The notes under the pieces: generated by a model
Database searches by the model: none
What the model saw: the letters and a program-made list of their open reading frames with translations, nothing else
What the model was told of the DNA's origin: nothing
Assembly: GCF_021513135.1 (NCBI RefSeq)
Contig: NZ_CP090981.1
Location: 1,736,001 to 1,800,000, forward strand
Direction: 5' to 3'
DNA length: 64,000 nucleotides
From: Vibrio sp. SS-MA-C1-2
GTDB lineage: Bacteria > Pseudomonadota > Gammaproteobacteria > Enterobacterales > Vibrionaceae
Made by a program: the position numbers and the translations under genes
In this document: positions 45,504 to 53,928 of the stretch, piece after piece
Position numbering within the stretch: position 1 is the first letter of the stretch
How the letters are laid out: each line of letters begins with the position of its first letter

Positions 45504-45591
45504 GTTCGCCCCAGTCATCAAATATATTTAAAATATGAAGGGTGGGGCCTCACTCACTGCCGCCTACTAGTAACTCCAATTATCTTTAGTA
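45504..45591 (-). repeat. ERIC-type repeat, truncated copy
   Basis: Keeps GTTCGCCCCAGTCATCA, GGTGGGGCCTCACTCACTG and CGCCTACTAGTAACTCCAAT but lacks the TATACCCTTCATACTTGAAG end. Confidence 0.8.
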
Positions 45592-46248
45592 TCAGTATAT
45601 TCAATGAAATATATTTATTCGTTACAGGGAAAGTTAGACCTGACTCAAAAAAAACAAGTAAATTTAATCAAATGATATTCAATGAATTAAAAGTTGATTT
45701 TAATCAAATTTAAACCGATTTTTAAGAGTAGTATATTTCGCAGAAAGTCATCAAGTACCTAATAATTATAATAAATAAAACCATGAAGAATATACGTCTC
45801 TAAATGTTCAGTTCAGTTTATTTAAATAAATAACAGTTGCCTCTGTTTGTATGAGTAGAATAAGAATCCAACTTTTAATTATCATTATGAGACTACTTTT
45901 ATCATTATGAGTTAATTAAATATCAATTTGATCTCTTTATATGTCAATGAATTCCTTGGTTATATAAGTAATAAAGGCTTGTATTAACTGACGTGCAATA
46001 AGTTATTTGATGATGAAGTATTAAAAAGTGTAAATAGTTTAAATAGTTTAAATAGAGTAAAGATTAAAAAATAAAACACCTCACATAAGGTGGAGTAACC
46101 TAATCTTAATTAAAGTTTAAAAAAGCAGACTATATTGCTTTTATACTCAAGTATGAAGAGTATATACGTTAATTTTTTCTTATTAACTTATCAATAAAAA
46201 TAGTGATAGGGAGTGTTTTTCCTATCTTAATTTTATATCTTAGAGTGA

Positions 46249-46376
46249 TATACCTAAAATAATTGGCGTTGTTAGTAGGCGGCAAGTGAGTGGGGCCCCA
46301 TGAGTATAGATGTACTCTATGATTGGGGGGAACGCATACAGCCAACAACCTAGCGACTTCAAGTATGAAGGGTATA
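46249..46376 (+). repeat. ERIC-type repeat, full-length copy upstream of the RidA gene
   Basis: Starts TATACCTAAAATAATTGGCG and ends TCAAGTATGAAGGGTATA, 26 bp before the RidA ATG. Nearly identical to the copy at 47696-47823 on the other side of that gene, same orientation. Confidence 0.95.
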
Positions 46377-46401
46377 AATATAATAAATAGGAGTCGTTAA
46401 A

Positions 46402-47637
46402 ATGAGTCATGATATTATCAAGGTTTCAAGAAATACTGACAATGCACCATTAAATGCACTTTCATCTCAAACAGTTGCATTCTCTCATTATAATAATATT
46501 TCTGCCCAATTACCGGTAGATCCAAAAACAAATATGGTCGTTGTTGGTGGTGTAAAAGAACAAACTGAACAATGCTTAAATAACATTAAAGCCATTGTTG
46601 AAAGTATTGACCATGTAATGGATGATGTTGTTAAGTTAACACTATTTGTTCGAAATATTGAAAATCTTGATGCAGTAAATGAAGCATATGCAACTTTCTT
46701 TACTGATTACCTACCAACTAGAACTGTTATTGCTGTAGATTCACTACCTAATAGTGATGCTTTAATTCAGATTGATGCATTAATTTCAAATGGTGAAGGA
46801 ACTGCACCTCAAGCGCCATGTGAATTAATAAAAGTTTCACGTAATACGGATAACGCGCCTGTAGGTCTTTACACTCAAACGGTTGCTTTCTCGCACTATA
46901 ATAACTTAGCTTCACAGCTTCCTGTTGATGTAATAACTGGAAAGTTAGTCGATGGCGGTGTTGAAGATCAAGCAGAGCAGTGCTTAACAAATGTTAAAAC
47001 TATCTTAGAAAGTATCGGTCATGTGATGAACGATGCAGTTAAAACAACGATTTTTGTTAAAAACTTAGCAGACGTTGATGCAATTAATAAGGTTTGTACT
47101 AAATTCTTCCCTAATTATGCTCCAGCTCGCTCTTTTGTAAATGTTGCGGCATTACCAATGGGGGCGTTAGTCCAGATCGATACCGTTGTTTCACACGGTG
47201 ATGGAACGCCTCCACAACTTGAAGAAGATAGCCGACTTTTGATCATCGAATCAAGTAATAGCGCGACTGCACCTTATGCGCCATATGCTCATACCGTCGC
47301 TTTTTCTCACTATAATCATATCTCTGGGCAGCTTCCAGTGGATCCAAAAACCAATACAATTGTTGCTGGTGGGGCAAAAGAGCAGGCTACACAATGCTTA
47401 GAAAATATTAAAGCGATTATTGAAAGTGTTGACCATGTGATGGATGATACCGTTAAAATCAATATTCAATTACGAGATATGACAGATCTTGATGCGGTAA
47501 ATGAAGTGTATGCAACTTTCTTCAGTGGAGATTTGCCGGCAAGAACCGTATTCGGTGTCCCTGCGATTGCACAAGGGGCAAAAGTTCAAATTGATGCCGT
47601 TGTTTCTAATTGTGAAGGAACGCCACCAATAGCTTAA
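46402..47637 (+). CDS. Three-domain RidA (YjgF/YER057c/UK114) fusion protein
   Basis: 411 residues made of three tandem RidA domains, about 1-136, 140-272 and 276-411. Each repeats SHYNxxxxQLPVD, a GG/KEQ helix start (EQxEQCLxNIK), SIDHVMDD and a late beta strand holding the conserved Arg of the RidA active site (Arg107, Arg243, Arg381). Domains 1 and 3 resemble each other most. Normal RidA is a homotrimer of about 128-residue chains that hydrolyses reactive 2-aminoacrylate-type imines; this chain could fold as a covalent trimer. GGAG precedes the ATG. Flanked by two same-direction ERIC copies; no operon partner. Confidence 0.88.
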   Translation: MSHDIIKVSRNTDNAPLNALSSQTVAFSHYNNISAQLPVDPKTNMVVVGGVKEQTEQCLNNIKAIVESIDHVMDDVVKLTLFVRNIENLDAVNEAYATFFTDYLPTRTVIAVDSLPNSDALIQIDALISNGEGTAPQAPCELIKVSRNTDNAPVGLYTQTVAFSHYNNLASQLPVDVITGKLVDGGVEDQAEQCLTNVKTILESIGHVMNDAVKTTIFVKNLADVDAINKVCTKFFPNYAPARSFVNVAALPMGALVQIDTVVSHGDGTPPQLEEDSRLLIIESSNSATAPYAPYAHTVAFSHYNHISGQLPVDPKTNTIVAGGAKEQATQCLENIKAIIESVDHVMDDTVKINIQLRDMTDLDAVNEVYATFFSGDLPARTVFGVPAIAQGAKVQIDAVVSNCEGTPPIA

Positions 47638-47695
47638 TAATACTTATCATACTGAATTTTATAAATATTCATTTACTTTTTTGTTATTAAAGTTC

Positions 47696-47823
47696 TATAC
47701 CTAAAATAATTGGCGTTGCTAGTAGGCGGCAAGTGAGTGAGGCCCCATGAGTATAAGTGTACTCTATGATTGGGACGAACGAGTACAGCCAACAACCTAG
47801 CGACCTCAAGTATGAAGAGTATA
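47696..47823 (+). repeat. ERIC-type repeat, full-length copy downstream of the RidA gene
   Basis: TATACCTAAAATAATTGGCG through GAGGCCCCATGAGTATAAG to ACCTCAAGTATGAAGAGTATA. Same orientation as the copy at 46249-46376. Confidence 0.95.
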
Positions 47824-47863
47824 GATCTTTAAATTAAGTCGATGACAAGTAACAAACAATATA

Positions 47864-47896
47864 AATACCTCTGTAAATTTACAGAGGTATTTTTTT
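47864..47896 (+). terminator. Terminator downstream of the RidA gene
   Basis: AATACCTCTGTAA pairs perfectly with TTACAGAGGTATT with a 2-nt centre, followed by a 7-T run. Located after the ERIC copy, so the ERIC would be in the RidA message. Confidence 0.88.
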
Positions 47897-47932
47897 ATTT
47901 ATAAAAACTATAAGTACTAGTACAAGTAACTA

Positions 47933-47960
47933 TTGACTAATTTATTTATACGATTAAAAT
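47933..47960 (+). promoter_or_regulatory. Sigma-70-type promoter of the lipoprotein gene
   Basis: TTGACT at 47933-47938 and TAAAAT at 47955-47960 with 16-bp spacing. A palindromic GTACTAGTAC lies just upstream (47914-47923) and a larger one just downstream, around the expected transcription start. Confidence 0.6.
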
Positions 47961-47967
47961 ACCGCCA

Positions 47968-47993
47968 CACTATAGGTACTAGTACCTATAGTG
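47968..47993. promoter_or_regulatory. 26-bp perfect palindrome, candidate operator
   Basis: Each half is CACTATAGGTACT; the whole is a perfect inverted repeat with no loop, centred at 47980/47981. Its core GTACTAGTAC also occurs at 47914-47923, 62 bp (about six helical turns) upstream, bracketing the promoter. Suits a dimeric repressor binding two sites; the regulator is not identified. Confidence 0.65.
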
Positions 47994-48029
47994 GTAACTA
48001 ACAATATTATTAATAAATAAGGAAAATGA

Positions 48030-48398
48030 ATGAATTTCAGGACTTTGACTATTGTAATAACAATGATGACATTGATTTTTACTACTGGTTGTTCCCAGCG
48101 TGTTGCAGATTTAACGGTGGCGTCTACTCAGAATATAAATATGAACTCGAATGATTTTATTGAAGGAAAGCGGGTAAAAGGAACTGATACCGTCGCTGCT
48201 ATTATTTTTCCACTGGGAACTCCAAACGTAGAAGAAGCATTTGATGATGCAATTAAGCATGATCCTTGTATTGTTGGGTTAACTGATACAGTGATTACTC
48301 ATAACTGGTTTTATTTATACTTTGGATATTTTCAGTATAACGTTGAAGGCACTGAGTTAATCGATCAGAGTAAAGTAGGTTGTGACAGCTATCAATAA
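48030..48398 (+). CDS. Small lipoprotein of unknown function
   Basis: 122 residues. Lipobox signal (TIVITMMTLIFTTGC, lipidation at Cys21) predicts a membrane-anchored periplasmic protein. The mature part has RVKGTDTVAAIIFPLGTPNVEEAFDDAIKHDPCIVGLTDTVITHNWFYLYFGYFQYNVEG with two further cysteines that could form a disulfide. The sequence pattern (repeated turn into an aromatic-rich strand) recalls small lipoproteins of stress operons, but I cannot name the family. AAGGAAA precedes the ATG. Expression is probably controlled by the flanking palindromes. Confidence 0.7.
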   Translation: MNFRTLTIVITMMTLIFTTGCSQRVADLTVASTQNINMNSNDFIEGKRVKGTDTVAAIIFPLGTPNVEEAFDDAIKHDPCIVGLTDTVITHNWFYLYFGYFQYNVEGTELIDQSKVGCDSYQ

Positions 48399-48543
48399 AA
48401 TAATTAAAATCACTTTAACAATCTGTTATTAATCATATTTATTCCCGTCGGTTTTTTGATGTATTTATCAGGTGTATTTATACTTAATTATCATATATAA
48501 TTAAGTCTGTTGTATCTGGATGAAACAATAGAAAGGAAAAGTA

Positions 48544-48855
48544 ATGAGAACGATTTTAAATAAAGAATTGCTTCGAGAGTTAGATGAAATTGATGAATTG
48601 GAATGTGATGTAATGAACACATATCCAATAAATGGCGTTCACCACCTTTTATTATGTAAGATCATTTTTAGTGAACCAGCCGAAATTAGCAATAAAACAT
48701 TAACTGTATTAGGCGAAGTTTCAAAAGAGGCACTTGTCGTATTAGAAAAACACGATTGTTTTATTCATGATGTTAAAGTGTCATTTGAGCCGGTTATTGA
48801 AGATCTTATATTACCAGAAGATCGTGATAACTTTAGCTGTGAGAAAAGTGCTTAA
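48544..48855 (+). CDS. Hypothetical protein, 103 residues
   Basis: Soluble acidic protein with no signal or membrane segment. GAAAGGAAAAG ribosome site before the ATG. Contains several Cys (CDVMNTYP, LLCKIIF, HDCFIHD, FSCEKS). No family recognised. It is 145 bp downstream of the lipoprotein gene and may belong to the same unit, though a TTAATTATCATATATAATTAAG dyad in between could separate them. Confidence 0.6.
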   Translation: MRTILNKELLRELDEIDELECDVMNTYPINGVHHLLLCKIIFSEPAEISNKTLTVLGEVSKEALVVLEKHDCFIHDVKVSFEPVIEDLILPEDRDNFSCEKSA

Positions 48856-49087
48856 AAGATTATGCTTATTATATAACTTGATGATTTATATTTTATTTGT
48901 GATGATCCAGCACAAGACAATTGATTGATGTTTATTTATAATTAATTGTGAGATGTGATCTATACCTATAAATAGGTATTTAATTTATTAAGTTGTTGAT
49001 ATTAATTGATTAGAGTGATTATACTATTTCTATCTTGTTTAGCTCAATATTAGAAGCTAAACATTAAAATTGAAGAAGGTATAAATC

Positions 49088-50234
49088 ATGAGCGCATTTT
49101 TCATCCCATCAATAAATCTAATGGGTGCAGGTTGTTTAACGGACGCTGTCGATAACATTCAAGCACAGGGCTTTAAAAAAGGCTTAATTGTCACGGATAA
49201 TGTTTTAATGCAATTAGGCATGGTAACAAAAGTACAAACGTTACTGACTGAGCGCAACGTTGAAACCGCTGTCTTTGATGGTACTCAGCCAAATCCAACG
49301 GTAACGAATGTCAATGATGGTTTAGCTATTCTTAAAGAGAATGAGTGTGATTTTGTGATCTCACTAGGTGGTGGTTCACCTCATGATTGTGCTAAAGGTA
49401 TTGCGTTATTAGCCGCGAATGGTGGGCAGCATTGCAGATTATGAAGGTGTCAATCAGTCTGTTAAGCCTCAATTACCTCTCATCGCGATTAATACAACGG
49501 CAGGTACCGCATCAGAGATGACACTATTCTGTATCATTACCGATGAAGAACGTCATATCAAGATGGCTATTGTTGATAAAAATACCACGCCTTTGATTTC
49601 AGTTAATGATCCAGAGTTAATGTTAGCAAAACCTGCATCTTTAACAGCCGCAACGGGTATGGATGCATTGACTCATGCGATTGAAGCTTATGTTTCTATC
49701 GCCGCGACCCCAGTCACTGATGCGGTTGCGATTAAAGCCATTGAACTCATTCAAGCAAATCTACGTACAGCGGTTGAGCACGGTGATGATATTAATGCTC
49801 GTGAGCAGATGGCTTATGCTCAGTTTATGGCGGGTATGGCATTCAATAATGCATCTTTAGGGTATGTCCACGCAATGGCACATCAACTGGGTGGTTTCTA
49901 TGACCTACCTCATGGTGTTTGTAATGCAATCCTTTTACCACACGTACAACGTTATAACGCAAAAGTTTGTCCTGAGCGTTTAACTGATGTGGCAAAAGCG
50001 ATGGGCGTTGATGTGATAGGGATGTCTCCTCAAGAAGGGGCAGAGGCTGCATTAAATGCGATTGTTCAGCTTTCTCAAGATGTGAAGATCCCTTCTGGCT
50101 TAACTGAATTGAATGTAAAAACAGATGATTTTGAAACATTAGCACAAAATGCACTGAAAGATGCATGTGGTTTTACTAATCCAGTTCAAGCAACAAAACA
50201 AGAAATTATTGATATCTTTGCTGCAGCAATGTAA
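49088..50234 (+). pseudogene. Iron-containing alcohol dehydrogenase (AdhB type), split by frameshift
   Basis: Group III alcohol dehydrogenase, about 382 residues when joined. First frame (49088-49444): [65 protein letters not shown]. Second frame (from about 49426): [52 protein letters not shown] and [26 protein letters not shown] with the Asp and three His iron ligands. An extra base in GGTGGGC (49420-49426) breaks the frame between NGG and SIADYEG. Closely resembles Zymomonas AdhB-like enzymes that interconvert ethanol and acetaldehyde. All catalytic residues are intact, so a sequencing error is likely. Confidence 0.85.
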
Positions 50235-50265
50235 TTTTCGATAAAGCTTTTAAATTTTAATCAAG

Positions 50266-50324
50266 ACCTCAGTTTTTATTTTCACTTAAACAACCAGTTA
50301 AGTGAAAATAGCTGAGGTTTTTTT
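50266..50324 (+). terminator. Terminator of the Fe-alcohol dehydrogenase gene
   Basis: ACCTCAG/CTGAGGT outer stem and TATTTTCACTTAA/TTAAGTGAAAATA inner stem, followed by a T-run to 50324. Very strong. Confidence 0.92.
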
Positions 50325-50332
50325 ATTTTGGG

Positions 50333-50464
50333 TATATACCCTTCATACTTGAAGTTACTAGGTTGTTGGCTGTATTCGTTCGCCCCAATCATAGAGTACA
50401 GCTATACTCATGGGGCCTCACTCACTTGCCGTCGACTAGCAACGCCAATTATTTTCGGTATATA
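50333..50464 (-). repeat. ERIC-type repeat, full-length copy
   Basis: TATATACCCTTCATACTTGAAG start, TCGCCCCAATCATAGAGTAC middle, ACGCCAATTATTTTCGGTATA end. Directly after the alcohol dehydrogenase terminator and 45 bp before the next gene. Confidence 0.95.
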
Positions 50465-50509
50465 CTGAATCACTTTAATGAAATATCGAATTAATAGGGT
50501 GAGCTTAAC

Positions 50510-51816
50510 GTGGAAAAGATAATATTAGTTTTTGGTGGGTTAGGGGAGCAACAAAGTTCAGTTGTTGGCCTTTATCAAGAGTTATTAATTAATTTAAGCC
50601 AACATTTCACGATTATTGCTATTGATCCAAAAGCCAGTAAATTATCGCTTGATGAACGAAAGCAGCAAATGGGAACTTTTGGTTATTATCAATGTTACTC
50701 GTCTTTAGATAAGTTTTTATTAACTCATTCTGAAAAACAGCAATTAACTGATCAAAAAGTAGAGGTGCAAATTGCGGCTGCATTTATATTAACGCCTGTC
50801 GCTACTCATCTTTCAATTATTCAACAGTTAAATAAAACCGTTGATGTTGATAACTTGTTGTTTGTTGTTGAAAAGCCTTCATTTTCTTTAAATGAGGTTG
50901 AAGATGGGTTTAATCTTGTTATCCCGCAATTAAAACATCAGGGCGCAAAATTTTACTTTATTGATACCGCATTGGTAACACCTTCTCTTGAAGCTTTTTT
51001 TCTCATTCAAAGCTAACATGTGCCGTCAATTCAACATTAATCCCCAATAAAATTATCGCTATTGCCAGTGATAATCCAGTTGATATTATCAAGCCTTTAT
51101 CTGACTTTTCTTATGATGCTCGAATTGAACGCTTGAATCGCCGTCAATTGTTAGATGTAGAGAAGAGTGGTGGTGCAGGGTTTGGCTTTGATATGGGGAT
51201 TCATGCGGTAGCAGGATTAGTGCGTTATTTACAAAAGTCTGGGTTATTGTCTGCGGATCTCTCTTTAACCAATGTCGTGACTGAAGCTTTAAATGATAAA
51301 AGATTAATAAGAACAATAGGGGCTGAAACACACATTTATGTCTCTGGTAAGTTAACTTTTAATGAACAATGTTGTGATTTACTTATTGAAGCAGGAAAAG
51401 CTGGAGATACTTGGGATCGAAGGTTAGAGTTACATTATGATCATCAAGTTATTGCCATCGGATTAGGAACGTTAAAGCATCCACCTTATCTCTGGTATTT
51501 CGATCGTATGATAAATAGGACAGAATTGGTAACTTTTGATGTGGCAGGCTCTGGTTATTCGATGCATTTTAACGATATCCTTACCGCTCTTGGTTTGAAA
51601 AACCAAGCAATTTTAACCGAGATAGAAAGTGAGCAATTAATGTCACACTCGATGAATCTTCTTGCGGATATTTTTAATCAGTTAGGTGAATCACCACAAC
51701 AACGTGAATCTAATCTCACCAAAGTGCCACAACATAATCCTAAATTTCTATCTCAGGATGAATTAAAAGTAAGGGCTCAGTTGAGTGGTGTTTTGGGTGA
51801 GATTATTTTGTATTAA
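50510..51816 (+). pseudogene. Gfo/Idh/MocA-like oxidoreductase, split by frameshift
   Basis: GTG start behind GGGTGAG. First frame (to 51016) has an N-terminal Rossmann part (IILVFGGLGEQQSS, IIAID) and LFVVEKPSFSLNEVEDG, like the family's EKP motif. Second frame (readable from about 51001) continues HSKLTCAVNSTLIPNKIIAIASDNP, GAGFGFDMGIHAVAGLVRYL (conserved D-x-G-x-H) to 51816. The frame change falls in a T7 run at 50995-51001; an eighth T, or a -1 slip on T-TTT-TTT, joins the parts into about 434 residues. Substrate unknown; similar in outline to glucose-6-phosphate-type or inositol-type dehydrogenases. Confidence 0.65.
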
Positions 51817-51879
51817 ACGTTTTTTGAGAGTGAAAGTAGAGAGCAGATAAAGTATTCATCACCGCTCTCAGAACGAATA

Positions 51880-52704
51880 TCACCCCTTAATCAACATCTT
51901 ATCTAACCATTTTGTTGGTAATATGCGACGTAAAAAACCAAAAATATAAGTAGGCTGAGTGACATAATAACGACTCTTAGGTTTCTTACTGGTTAGTATT
52001 TTTTGTAGCGGTGCTAATACAGCTTCAGGCCCTAGCGTGAATTTATTTGTGCTTTCCGCTTTACCTAAACGAGATAACATCTGTTGATAGTTTTCATGAT
52101 GACGGGAACTCGCAACATCGATATATTTTTCAACCATTTTTAAAGAGTTGGCTCTAAATTGACTAACAATAGGGCCAGGTTCAATTAAAGAAACGGTAAT
52201 ATTGGTACCCATTAACTCTAAGCGCAAAGTATCGGTATAGCCTTCTAACGCAAATTTACTGGCATTATAAGCACCTCGGTAGCGCATAGCCACTAAGCCA
52301 AGAACGGAACTATTTTGAATGATTTTTCCATGTCCTTGTTTTAACATAACTTGGATAACTGCTTGAGTTAGATCATGCCAACCAAAGAGGTTTGTTTCAA
52401 ACTGTTCTCTTAATGCTGCTGTTGGGAGGTCTTCTAATGCACCACCTTGTCCATAAGCTGCATTATTAAACAAGATGTCTATTGTTCCACCCGTTATATC
52501 GAGGGCTTGTTGTAATCCAGAATGAATGGATTTTGAATCAGCCAAATCAAGTTGAACTGCATTTAATCCTGCTTTCTTTAATACATTGACATCTTCAATC
52601 CGTCGACAGCTAGCGATCACGAGATAACCTGCTTGATGAAGTTGTTCGGCACAATACTTCCCAATACCACTACTGCATCCGGTTATTAATATCGATCTCT
52701 TCAT
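51880..52704 (-). CDS. Short-chain dehydrogenase/reductase
   Basis: 274 residues, classical SDR. NAD(P) site TGCSSGIGKYCAEQL, NNAAYGQGG, catalytic Ser in IIQNSSVLGLVAMRYRGAYNASKFALEGYTDTLRLEL with Tyr and Lys (Y-x3-K), and GPIVSQFR. Arg in ASCRR after beta-2 suggests NADP. Of the group that also includes retinol/steroid-like oxidoreductases in bacteria; substrate unknown. Monocistronic, convergent with the preceding Gfo/Idh-like gene. Confidence 0.9.
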   Translation of the reverse strand: MKRSILITGCSSGIGKYCAEQLHQAGYLVIASCRRIEDVNVLKKAGLNAVQLDLADSKSIHSGLQQALDITGGTIDILFNNAAYGQGGALEDLPTAALREQFETNLFGWHDLTQAVIQVMLKQGHGKIIQNSSVLGLVAMRYRGAYNASKFALEGYTDTLRLELMGTNITVSLIEPGPIVSQFRANSLKMVEKYIDVASSRHHENYQQMLSRLGKAESTNKFTLGPEAVLAPLQKILTSKKPKSRYYVTQPTYIFGFLRRILPTKWLDKMLIKG

Positions 52705-52843
52705 TTTTCACTCTTACTTTAAAAGTTGTTATTGATAATCTATACAACAATTTATCTCGTTACCAGATGTTTTTGTTGTAAAAGTGAGCAATATAATGAA
52801 GTTAAATCTATATTTAATATGAGTACAGAAATCAGGAGGTATT

Positions 52844-53002
52844 ATGAAACGGGATATTCAATTAGAAAATGAACAGCAAAATAAAGATGAAGCATTGAAA
52901 GATAAGTTAACCCCTTTCTATGATTTAGACACTGGGGAGGCACTTTGCTATTTCGACCCTTACCCAACATTACTCGATGAATATATGAAAAATCATCAGT
53001 AA
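52844..53002 (+). CDS. Small acidic protein, 52 residues
   Basis: ATG 52844 has a perfect AGGAGG ribosome site 5 bases upstream, rare in this window, and the frame is followed by a strong hairpin. Residues MKRDIQLENEQQ...KLTPFYDLDTGEALCYFDPYPTLLDEYMKNHQ: a charged helical N-terminus then a conserved-looking aromatic part. No family recognised. Upstream DNA between it and the divergent SDR gene should hold the promoter. Ribosome site, spacing and terminator make it a credible gene despite its size. Confidence 0.72.
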   Translation: MKRDIQLENEQQNKDEALKDKLTPFYDLDTGEALCYFDPYPTLLDEYMKNHQ

Positions 53003-53024
53003 TTGTTTTAATCGGATAGAAAAA

Positions 53025-53095
53025 AGCCAATAAGTTTAGTGTTTTAAAGTAGAAATAAGACTTTAAGCGCTTAAATAACTTATTGGCTAATACTT
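53025..53095 (+). terminator. Terminator-like long hairpin after the small gene
   Basis: AGCCAATAAGTT pairs with AACTTATTGGCT at 53077-53088, with inner pairing in the loop, followed by AATACTTTTTT. Also lies at the 3' end of the convergent HAD gene, so may serve both. Confidence 0.75.
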
Positions 53096-53109
53096 TTTTA
53101 GTTAATTAT

Positions 53110-53919
53110 TTATTTATCACTTTGTAATGCCAATAACTTATCAGCGAATTCAGCAAAGCCATAGCCGCCTGGCTTACCCATCACAATCGAGGGTCTAAAT
53201 GCCAGTTGCTGCCAATACTTCTCTATATTCGCAACCCCGACCGATTTAGGTAAGATTTCGAACATATTTTGATCATTCATAGAATCACCAATATAACAAC
53301 TCTGTTCAAATACAGTTTGGCCGGTTAAACCATTATTTTCTAGGTAAGCCAATGATGCAATTTTCTTTGAGTGTTCGCCATACCAGCAATTAATATGGAT
53401 TGAACTTGCGGTTGCATAAGCACCTAATGCGTGAACTTTTGTTAGGATTTCATTGATAATATTCTCATCAACTCTCGGGCGATTTTGACCGATATCAATG
53501 GCAACTTCACAAAGACGATAAGATTGATCTAGCGTGAGATTTAATTCTGGATAATCAGATAAAATATCAAGCACTTGCTGTTTCAATTTAGCTTGATTAT
53601 TTGCCATTGTCTCACCATCGCTATGGGGCTTTAAGGTGAGAAAACCCCCTTCTTTTTCCATTTTGAATGCCCCATTTTCACCAAGGACAGCATCCACTGG
53701 CCAGAGTTGAGCAATATGATCACACCAGCCTGCACAGGCACCCGTTACGGCGACGACCTTAATACCTGCTTTTTGTAGTTGATCTAAGGCAATTAATGTA
53801 TCTGGTGGTAAGTGTCCTTCCCAAGTTAATGTATCATCAACATCTGTGAGTACCCATTTTACTGATTGCCAATCTGACGTTAATGTTCGATTGGCTTCTT
53901 TAAATGTAATATTTGTCAT
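53110..53919 (-). CDS. HAD-IIB family phosphatase in TRAP operon
   Basis: 269 residues. HAD motif I DVDDT (Asp26 nucleophile, Asp28), motif II VVAVTGACAGW, motif III Lys in EHSKKIASLAYL, motif IV GDSMNDQNMFEI. A C2B-type cap lies between II and III, as in mannosyl-3-phosphoglycerate phosphatase and sugar-phosphate phosphatases. The gene starts 10 bp after the TRAP large-subunit stop, so it probably acts on the imported compound or on its phosphorylated form. Substrate unknown. Confidence 0.88.
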   Translation of the reverse strand: MTNITFKEANRTLTSDWQSVKWVLTDVDDTLTWEGHLPPDTLIALDQLQKAGIKVVAVTGACAGWCDHIAQLWPVDAVLGENGAFKMEKEGGFLTLKPHSDGETMANNQAKLKQQVLDILSDYPELNLTLDQSYRLCEVAIDIGQNRPRVDENIINEILTKVHALGAYATASSIHINCWYGEHSKKIASLAYLENNGLTGQTVFEQSCYIGDSMNDQNMFEILPKSVGVANIEKYWQQLAFRPSIVMGKPGGYGFAEFADKLLALQSDK

Positions 53920-53928
53920 GAGTTAAGC

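Larger units (their letters stand above)
45494..46401. other. 908-bp non-coding stretch with two ERIC copies and short direct repeats
   Basis: Apart from ERIC copies at 45504-45591 and 46249-46376, the 650 bp between are very AT-rich with no credible gene. It contains TTATCATTATGAG twice (45879-45891 and 45899-45911, 20-bp period) and a 9-bp AAATAGTTT tandem (about 46032-46056). These may be regulator sites for the downstream three-domain RidA gene or a small RNA, but no terminator hairpin supports the latter. Confidence 0.45.
47638..48029. other. 392-bp control region: ERIC, terminator, promoter and palindrome
   Basis: Holds in order an ERIC copy (47696-47823), a terminator (47864-47896), a GTACTAGTAC site (47914-47923), a promoter (47933-47960), and a 26-bp perfect palindrome (47968-47993) before the lipoprotein gene. 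Confidence 0.6.

Noticed and set aside
52842-53030. Minus-strand frame of 62 codons
   Set aside because: It covers the better-supported small plus-strand gene at 52844-53002, which has a perfect ribosome site.
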